Below, one piece after another: positions 19,805 through 27,624 of a DNA stretch of 27,624 bases. Position 1 is the first letter of the stretch; each line of letters starts with the position of its first letter. Both the position numbers and the translations under genes were made by a program. Source of the DNA: Conidiobolus coronatus NRRL 28638 (lineage: Eukaryota; Entomophthoromycota; Entomophthoromycetes; Entomophthorales; Conidiobolaceae); contig KQ964472.1 in NCBI GenBank assembly GCA_001566745.1, positions 122,108-149,731 of the forward strand. Direction: 5' to 3'. A model generated the notes under the pieces. The model worked only from the letters and a program-made list of their open reading frames with translations. It had not been told where the DNA came from and searched no databases.

Positions 19805-22233
19805 TGTCTTTATAAATATTATATTATTATTTTATTACACACTAATTAAAAAGATGAATTAATATTTTATATTTATATGATCAATAAAGACAGTATGCAA
19901 TAATATTTTAATGTTAATTAATTCAAGTCTTAAGAATGAAGCTGGTGAGATCACACAATTTGCGAATTTGTTATTTTATTTTAGAGTTATCACAATAAAA
20001 CTTCCCACAAATTAATTTTTATTGGTTGTTTTTCCATTGTCACTTTTTGAAACCGCAATAGTAAATAGTTCAATAGTTTAGACTGAATATTATAGTCTGA
20101 ATAGTACAAGTTTATGATATTAAATTAACCCCGCTGCAATATTCGCCATATATTGCGTGTTTCAATCAAAATGTATTGCTTAAGGCTAATAGTTAGCTGA
20201 AAAAATTGTTACTTTATTATCAATGCTTTAAGATCCAAATTTGATAATAATAGATATGATCTTTTTATCAACAAAATTGTTTAATATGTCTGCTATTAAA
20301 TTTACATAATATCAAAGTTAATAGAAATATAATATTTAGCTATATTCTTTAATTATGCGCGATGTTAGCATTTGATAATTCATATTGAATAATGCTTAAT
20401 AATAGTTATTCTTATGTATATTTTGAAATAAAAATCAATTACTCTAGCAATGATTTGATATATAGTTAGATAATTAAATGAGTAAATTTATTGTACAGTT
20501 AAATTGCTGATATATTATCTAGAATAAACATATACTCTACATAATTTCATATAGAGAAAATAATATGAAATAACTGGACTGCTTCTTTTATCATTATGAT
20601 TTAATAATTTTTAAGTACTATTAATTGATGCACGATTATCAAGCTTTTTATGTTTACTAATTTACCCATAAAAGTATGATTGGGAAATTTGATTAACAAT
20701 ATTACTTATAATTAAGTTTCTCTGTTCTTTTCAGACACGTACTAATATGTCTATAATTTTTAATCTATATTTAGCCATATTCACAGCAATCCATTACACT
20801 AACATTAATAAACTAACTTTTGAAAATATTGGTTTTAATTTTATTAGTTTTTAAACTATACCAAAAATTAAATGTAATCAGTAAGAATTATCAGAAAATT
20901 CATATGATATTTAAACTTTTATAAAAGTTTTTAATTACGTATTATAATGAAATTAATGTAAACGAGCGGATTTTTGTTAGGCACACAGCTTAATTTTTTT
21001 AAAAAGTCTAGTTTAAGATCAACAAAGCAGTTGTTAAATACAAGCAAAAACCAGAAAGCATTAGTGATATAGTTTGAACTTTTTAGTTTTATTGAATAAT
21101 ATCCAACATTTAAGCTTTTTTGACACGTAGTATATATTATAATATATAAATATAACTACAAGGCTACCATATAGTTATGGTGGATTCTTGGCTAATAAGG
21201 AGTAATACTATGAAACAAAGGGATACAGGAAGACTATTATGGATTAGCGAATTCTTGATTTTTATTGTTATATTATTAATTATCGGATTTGATAAAAAAA
21301 ATTAAGAAATATAATAATGCAAAATTATTTTACAAGTGTTTATTGCAATTTTCACTAGTTGAAAATAGAGCAATTTTGTATTTGATTATATTATGTAATT
21401 TTTATTAGTAAGTTTTTTGTTAAATAGAAAATATAACACTTGGTGAATTGTGATTAGATAAAATTAAACAATTGTTAATGTTATTAATTAAATATATTAA
21501 AAATCAAATTTAAACGCGTATATTACAATAGCTCAAACTTCAATATTTAATAAGCGACTAAAATGAAGAATTAATGCTAAAATGCGTAAGACTTTTGGAC
21601 GAGCCATTTAAGCTAATCAACAAACTTAATACTATAGGTTAAATTAAGATTTAAATATATTTTTAGTAATAAGAATTAGTTTAATCATTGTTAGCTTTGG
21701 CGAGATAATTAAGATAATTTTAATTAAACGATAATAATAAACAAATATAAACGACTAAAAAATAATATAGTTTTGGCTAAATTTTAAGCACTTAAATTGT
21801 TTTGATATTTCTCAGTCTCAGCGCTCTATTTATTTTTGAAAAGGCGTGAAAAAATGCCGAAATGATTAATAATAGTGGAAAATAAGCCAAAAGCGATAAT
21901 TTAGCTTATAAATATATTCAATAATAAAGCATGCATATAGTTTCTAAATTATGGCTAAACTAATAACATTATTCAGATATAAAACGCTATGATGTTGTGC
22001 AAAAGATATTTATGTCAATTATTATAGTTTCATATGGGGAAGTTTTATGGGATAAAAATGGTGAGCAAATTTAGTAAAATCTAGCATGCTAAATGAACCA
22101 ATAATCTAATTACCATCCCTAATTATTCCCTAACATTCGAGCTTTCTAGAATGAAATTGACCAATTAAAATTAACTGAAAATCAAACTGAATTTTAAGTT
22201 ATAATCATCCACTCTATTGTGTTTATCTTTTTA
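19805..22233. other. 2.4-kb divergent desert between SEC24 and the CABLES-like gene
   Basis: The region contains both promoters and otherwise AT-rich sequence. Next to SEC24 the minus strand reads TATAATATTTATAAAGACA directly before the ATG. A 42-codon frame at 21177-21305 is listed separately. A short frame at 19911-20012 includes NEAGEITQFANLLFYF, which I do not recognise. No repeat family, RNA gene or transposon could be supported. Confidence 0.5.
21177..21305 (+). other. Candidate small membrane ORF (42 residues)
   Basis: From ATG at 21177 the frame encodes a polar start (MVDSWLIRSNTMKQRDTG), then a hydrophobic segment (FLIFIVILLIIGF) and a short lysine tail. The first half is GC-richer than the desert around it. 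A TATATATTATAATATATAAA-like stretch lies 20-50 nt upstream. This would make a tail-anchored micropeptide, but AT-rich DNA readily produces Ile/Phe/Leu runs, and the frame may equally be a relic exon. Confidence 0.25.
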
Positions 22234-24190
22234 ATGACAAGTTATTATAATTTAACAAGAAAAGCAGCCTATTCCTTTCTTGCATCAATTACAACTAGAG
22301 AGGATGAGGGAAATAAATCAAGTAAAAGCACAAGCGACAGCCCAACCTTATCAACGAAATCTTATAACGAGAGTTTATCCCCAGATCCTCCGGATCTTAA
22401 CGATACCAATAATTTAGAATTTACAAAATCACACACCATTGAAATAAGTACAGCTAGGGTTCAAAAAAAGCCTGTTAAAAAGACTCAAAGAGCTTTGGCA
22501 GCAACAAATTTTTTATCTAGTCTTAGTTTTGGGGCTGAAAGTATTCCAAATAATAATATTTCTGCTAAAAATTCTTTAGCTGAAAGAGCTGCAACACCAC
22601 CAATTCCAATAACCGCAGCTTCAACTTATCAGGATGATTTTGAGCATCCAGATTCTGTTAATAGAAGGTCTTTAGCTGACTCAAGTTATTCAGGTCACCA
22701 TACACTTTCTTCTTCACCTACGGATCTTGATTCCGACGAAGAACCGCCGGACATTTCTCGGAAACAGTCTCCGGAAAATAATGTCGGTTCTTACTTTTCA
22801 CGTAGAGAATCTTCTTATTTAAGTGATAAACAAACTTCACCTAACTCGAATCAAAATCAAAATAATCAACCAATTTTTGCTCTGGTACATTAGTTAAAAT
22901 TTTCATATAGCGATAATTAATTAACATAAAACCTTAGGAGTTTTGTGAAAATCCCCACTCTACAAATAATAACGAGGTCAATAATAATCGCAAAACTAGG
23001 CTTAAAAACCAGCCCCAAACTTCTCGGTAAATTAATTAGTTACTAATATTATTAATCAGCGGAATATTTACATTACATTTTAGAACTGGTTCTAAAAAGA
23101 AGGAATCTAAAAAGAAAGACGTAAAATAATTATTTTTATTAATATCTTCTTAATTTACTAACTTTCTACTTATTATAGGCACCTTCTTATGCTTATCTTT
23201 TGGAGCCTAGTTATAGCTTGACGTAAATAATTAGCTTTGATATATATTTTGATATACTAATTTATTTTTAGTAAAAATCCTCTTACTAACTACAATCCTT
23301 ACGCTCTCGACGATCCTACCTTGGAAGCTGACGAAACTTCTGTTCTTGCTTCTTTTATGGTAAACAATATAAATTAGTGTAGCATATTTAATACTAATTT
23401 AACTTATATAGGAATTAATTCATTATGGTAAAGCTAAAGATTCTAAAAAAGATGTTGAAGAAGTTTTCCAAGTTTCTCACCCAACTGTTGATCATTCTTT
23501 AACTTTGGGCCATATTCGTAGCTTGAAGAGCAAGATTTTGAACACCGCTACCAATTTGGTATGGTTTATTAGCTATAAACTTATCTTTTTTGGTTTATTA
23601 ATTATAGTTTAGGATATTGAATTATCTTCTGTTGCTTTAGCCTATGCTTACTTTGAAAAGCTTGCACTTAAGGTAGATAATTAATATAAAGATCACTTTT
23701 TTGGTTTACTCATTCTTTTTAGGGTCTATATCAACAAAAATAATCGCCATATTACAGCTGGTAATTTAATTTTATTCTTAAAATTTAATTATATATTAAT
23801 ATTGTTTAGCATGTTGTTTATTTCTCGCTGTTAAAGTTAACGAACATAAGAATCGTCTTGGAGATCTCATCGAAGTAATATTTTTTTAAATATATTTATA
23901 GCTAAACTAATAATTAATTTAGAGCCTTGAAAGAAACTTTGATGTTGATGATAAAGAGATTTATGCAAGTGAATTTGAAATCTTTTCTCACTTGGACTTC
24001 AATTTATTCTTACCTCTAACTGAGTTCATGCCTCATTTGGATAGAATTTTTGAAGAGTTGGGTAATTGAATTTATATTTACATTCTTATACAGCTATTAA
24101 CAAATATCATTAGATTATAAAAATGGAAATGAATATTTGGGCGATGAGCCATTCTACTCCTTTGATCCTCCGGAGAGTGAAACTGAATAA
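22234..24190 (+). CDS. CABLES-like cyclin-box protein, with one +1 frame discontinuity
   Basis: Eleven exons: 22234-22884, 22938-23026, 23084-23120, 23179-23222, 23272-23359, 23412-23558, 23613-23672, 23723-23760, 23810-23874, 23923-24061, 24114-24190; about 477 residues if the frame change in exon 8 is bridged. The C-terminal half matches the animal CABLES cyclin fold: NPYALDDPTLEADETSVLAS, DSKKDVEEVF, GHIRSLKSKI, VALAYAYFEKLALKG, NRHITAACCLFLAVK, FEIFSHLDFNLFLP. CABLES proteins bridge CDKs and Abl-type kinases; a fungal role is unknown. The Ser-rich N-terminus has the family's AxxFLxxIS element twice (residues 8-20 and 85-99). The first ATG in frame is 22234. The first donor, GTACAT, is the least certain junction. 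Introns are 48-58 nt. Confidence 0.8.
23723..23760 (+). other. Exon 8 of the CABLES-like gene: AAA-TAA +1 frame shift site
   Basis: Read in phase 0 after the AG at 23722, the exon encodes GLYQQK and then meets TAA at 23741-23743. The homologous continuation NRHITAACC lies in the +1 frame starting one base later. Exon 7 (phase 0, ends LALK) and exon 9 (needs one preceding base) both fit well, so the exon is one base too long (38 instead of 37). No alternative GT or AG nearby repairs this. Skipping one base at AAA-TAA restores the family alignment exactly. Causes could be a sequencing or assembly error in the A-run, a recent mutation, or programmed +1 frameshifting. Confidence 0.75.
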
Positions 24191-25657
24191 CATAATTTGA
24201 ACACTACCAATTGAAATTATTTTTATACTATGATTTTTTCACTTGCTTTCTCCTTATATTTTGGTTAATTAATACTTCTTCATTAGCTCATAATTCTCTC
24301 TCATTAATAGCCAAAATAAAATTTAATCGATTTTATCTCCACTATTTTTCTAGGCTTCTCCTTAATATTTTATACAAAAAATAATAATATATTTATAGAA
24401 AATTTAGTACAATCTATAACGGTTAAGAAATGTCATATGCTAGTAAGCTAATAATCGGTTGTGATCAGAGTAATATATAACACTAATTACAATTTATCAA
24501 ACATTATTTAACCTATTGACTCATAACAGCTGACTATATTAAATCATATAACGTAATAATAATCATACCACATTATTAACAATAACTCCTTTTTTAGTAC
24601 CTCACTTGGAAATTTATGTTCCTCAGATTTATTGTAATACTTAAAGTTTTTAAATACATTTACGATTATCCAACTAGAATATGTCACTTTTATCCAAACT
24701 CAATATTGAGCTTCTTCATTCAATTTTACTATGATAATAGGCACCAAAACGTATCATTGAGTGATTATTGAATGTTAGTTATATAAGTAATTTATAATTT
24801 ATAGATGTAAAATATGTTTAATGAATATTAACTATATATTTTTAAAAGTACAAGGTTAAGCACACTGGATCGTTAACATATATGAAAATTGTATAAAAAT
24901 AATGTCATGAATATTATCAAATTTTACATTTTATATTACTTAAATGGTTGATTATGCCACTGTTGCTCACCAATGCGCTTAATAATGTGACTGGTTAAAA
25001 TATAATTACAAATGATCTACTTTTTTAGATATTATGCTATAATTATTATAATATATGTTAAATAATATTCTAGAGTTAATTTTAAATTAATTCACATAAA
25101 AAAGGCATATTAATCATTAAATTACGATTTTATCGCTTAAGCTTGAGCAAATTGATAATTTTTACCATCAATAAATCGAACAATAATAACAATATTTAAG
25201 CTTATATTTTTAGCTAGTTGATTATAAATTTATAATATATAACTGTTACTTTTAATTTAAAAAATCGCATAAAAGAATATTTATATAGGTATTGTATTTT
25301 TATACACTACATTGATCGATGTTATATTATAATTTTAAAAGCAAATCAATACTCATCTTAAATAATAATTATACTTTTATAAATAGTAAAAATATATTTA
25401 ATCGAGTTTTTATGTATACATTATGATTTAATGAGCAATTTTTCATGAGTTTATACAACAATAAAGATATTAATTGAGTATTTATTTTTGGAGATGGTTT
25501 TTGTCTGTAGAAAGTTTAATTAGTAAACTATTAAGAGTTTAGATATAAAAATTTTAACTAATTTGTTAATTAAATATAAAAATTATTATATAAAACTTTA
25601 ATTAATTAATATATCAGGTGAATAAACTAATAGATATTGCAGTTATAAGCTGTATAA
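24191..25657. other. 1.5-kb convergent desert between the CABLES-like gene and DHFR
   Basis: No intact gene is supported. AATAAA at 24315-24320 could end the CABLES-like transcript. A short frame from ATG 24681 reads SLLSKLNIELLHSILL, resembling the start of an F-box (LPxELLxxIL), but stops after 17 codons. From 24780 to 25600 the sequence is very AT-rich and I see nothing in it. Confidence 0.5.
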
Positions 25658-26445
25658 TTAATTATTTTGCTTTAAATATAACATGAACTTATACTTAACC
25701 TCATTCCCATCAATTATGTACTCTTCATCCTTATCATGTACCAATTGAGGTAACTTATTCTTAACAAATAATGCATCATTATTACTCATCCAATTAATAG
25801 CTTCGTTTGTAATATTATATCCCTTTAAGTTTAAGTGTTTATACTCTGGGAAAAAAGTATCATATTCCCATGCGGATTCTGATAATATTTCAGTAATAAA
25901 TAAGTTTGTACAATTGGGATGATTTAAGGCTTCTGTGTAGAAGTATGTGCCGCCTGTTACAAATATTTGCTTGGGGTTAAAGCTATTTGCTAACTCGAGT
26001 GCTTCATCCAAGGAAGTTGTAACGTGGGCTAAATTAGCTAATTCGGGTGATTTTAATTCTCTAAATAAATTAATTATTAATATATAGTTTAATTTATAAA
26101 AATTAAATATTACAGTTTATAGTTAGGATTTCTAGTAATAATAATATTTTTACGCTTTGGTAAAGGTCTAAAGTTTATAGGGATAGATTCCCAGCTATTT
26201 CTACCCATAATTACTACATTAGAAGGATTATTAATCAATGATTTTTTCTCTTGAACAGATACTGAGCTTGGGGTGAATATTGTCTCTCTAGTTTCAGAAA
26301 ATTCTAACATTGAAGTGACGTTAGCGAAGAGGGACATATCAGCTCTCATTACGTTATGTCCCCAAGGTAAATCGCCCTTATTTCCAATTTCTCTATTTTT
26401 TCCTACAGCTACTATTAAGCTGAACTTTGGTAATTTATTAATCAT
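25658..26445 (-). CDS. DFR1: Dihydrofolate reductase
   Basis: Two exons, 26114-26445 and 25658-26060, joined in phase 2 across a 53-nt intron (GTAATA...TTTAG), giving 244 residues. The enzyme reduces dihydrofolate to tetrahydrofolate with NADPH for thymidylate and purine synthesis. Landmarks: SLIVAVGKNREIGNKGDLPW at 9-28, VVIMGRNSWESIP at 77-89 with the NADPH-binding GR(x)SW, RPLPKRKNIIITRN, the FVTGGTYFYTEA loop with Gly147-Gly148, LFITEI, and a C-terminal YKFMLYLK strand. Between LPW and the following helix it has GHNVMRAD, so the catalytic acid appears to be Asp36 rather than the usual eukaryotic Glu; alignment there is uncertain. A roughly 20-residue insertion (about 50-72) precedes the NADPH strand. 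LYS12 lies upstream on the same strand. Confidence 0.92.
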
Positions 26446-26725
26446 GGCTTTTTTATTTATTTTATTTGTAAATTATGCTACGCGAGCTAAATTTATTAAT
26501 TATACCATTTTAATTTGTGAATTTATTATTATGGGATAGAAATTAAATTATTAGAATTTAATTATTTTCATTATCTTTAGTATAATTCCACAATAATTCA
26601 ATCTATTATTAATAAATTTTAGGGCAACATTTGCTATTTATATTATATTATAACATTTTATTATCAACTTTATTTATTTTTAAAAAGAAATATATTTAAT
26701 TTTAATGCTAAACATTATTAACAAA
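26446..26725. other. Tandem spacer: LYS12 3' end and DHFR promoter
   Basis: These 280 nt lie between the LYS12 stop and the DHFR start, both on the minus strand. They must contain the LYS12 polyadenylation site and the DHFR promoter. The sequence is AT-rich without a clear TATA box or operator. Confidence 0.45.
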
Positions 26726-27623
<898 letters not shown>

Positions 27624-27624
27624 A

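Noticed and set aside
14525-22057. TGGGATAAAA found at 14525 and 22048
   Set aside because: Two copies of an AT-biased decamer far apart, with differing relation to genes, are compatible with chance.
24681-24734. F-box-like start (SLLSKLNIELLHSILL)
   Set aside because: Only 17 codons before a stop and no following F-box residues; too short to call a relic.

Overview
The window is nuclear DNA from a fungus with an AT-rich genome. Three gene families point to fungi: a DASH kinetochore subunit (Dad1), a homoisocitrate dehydrogenase (Lys12, the fungal alpha-aminoadipate route to lysine), and an Src1/Heh-type inner nuclear membrane protein. The genes are intron-rich. I placed 37 introns in the live genes. 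All begin GTA and end AG, nearly all are 47-69 nt, and many carry a CTAAY-type branch site. A CABLES-like cyclin, high intron density and AT-rich deserts fit an early-diverging fungus such as an entomophthoroid (Conidiobolus-like). That placement is an inference.

Layout. 1-1828: non-coding, with a cluster of small palindromes. 1829-4495: a compact cluster of four genes: an unknown single-pass membrane protein (+), Dad1 (-), a dynactin p24-like subunit (+) and the NatB catalytic subunit Naa20 (+). 5020-7715: Src1/Heh inner nuclear membrane protein (-), with a duplicated exon pair. 7716-10705: a desert holding a decayed ABCG transporter and weaker coding relics. 10706-11533: triple CCCH zinc-finger protein (+). 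12249-14273: CNNM/Mam3-type membrane protein (-). 14274-16315: a desert holding a decayed Rab GTPase. 16316-19804: COPII coat protein Sec24 (-). 19805-22233: desert. 22234-24190: CABLES-like cyclin-box protein (+) in 11 exons, with one unexplained +1 frame change. 25658-26445: dihydrofolate reductase (-). 26726 to the window edge: Lys12 (-), with its 5' part outside.

The live genes are housekeeping: chromosome segregation and dynein transport (Dad1, p24), N-terminal acetylation (Naa20), nuclear envelope (Src1), ER export (Sec24), divalent-cation homeostasis (CNNM), cell-cycle regulation (CABLES-like), folate and lysine metabolism. I see no operon-like system, transposon, virus-like element, CRISPR array, rRNA or tRNA. 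The most unusual things are the two gene fossils in apparently empty DNA, the AAA-TAA frame change in the cyclin box, the duplicated exon pair in Src1, and the pairing of Dad1 with dynactin p24 across a 235-nt intergenic region.
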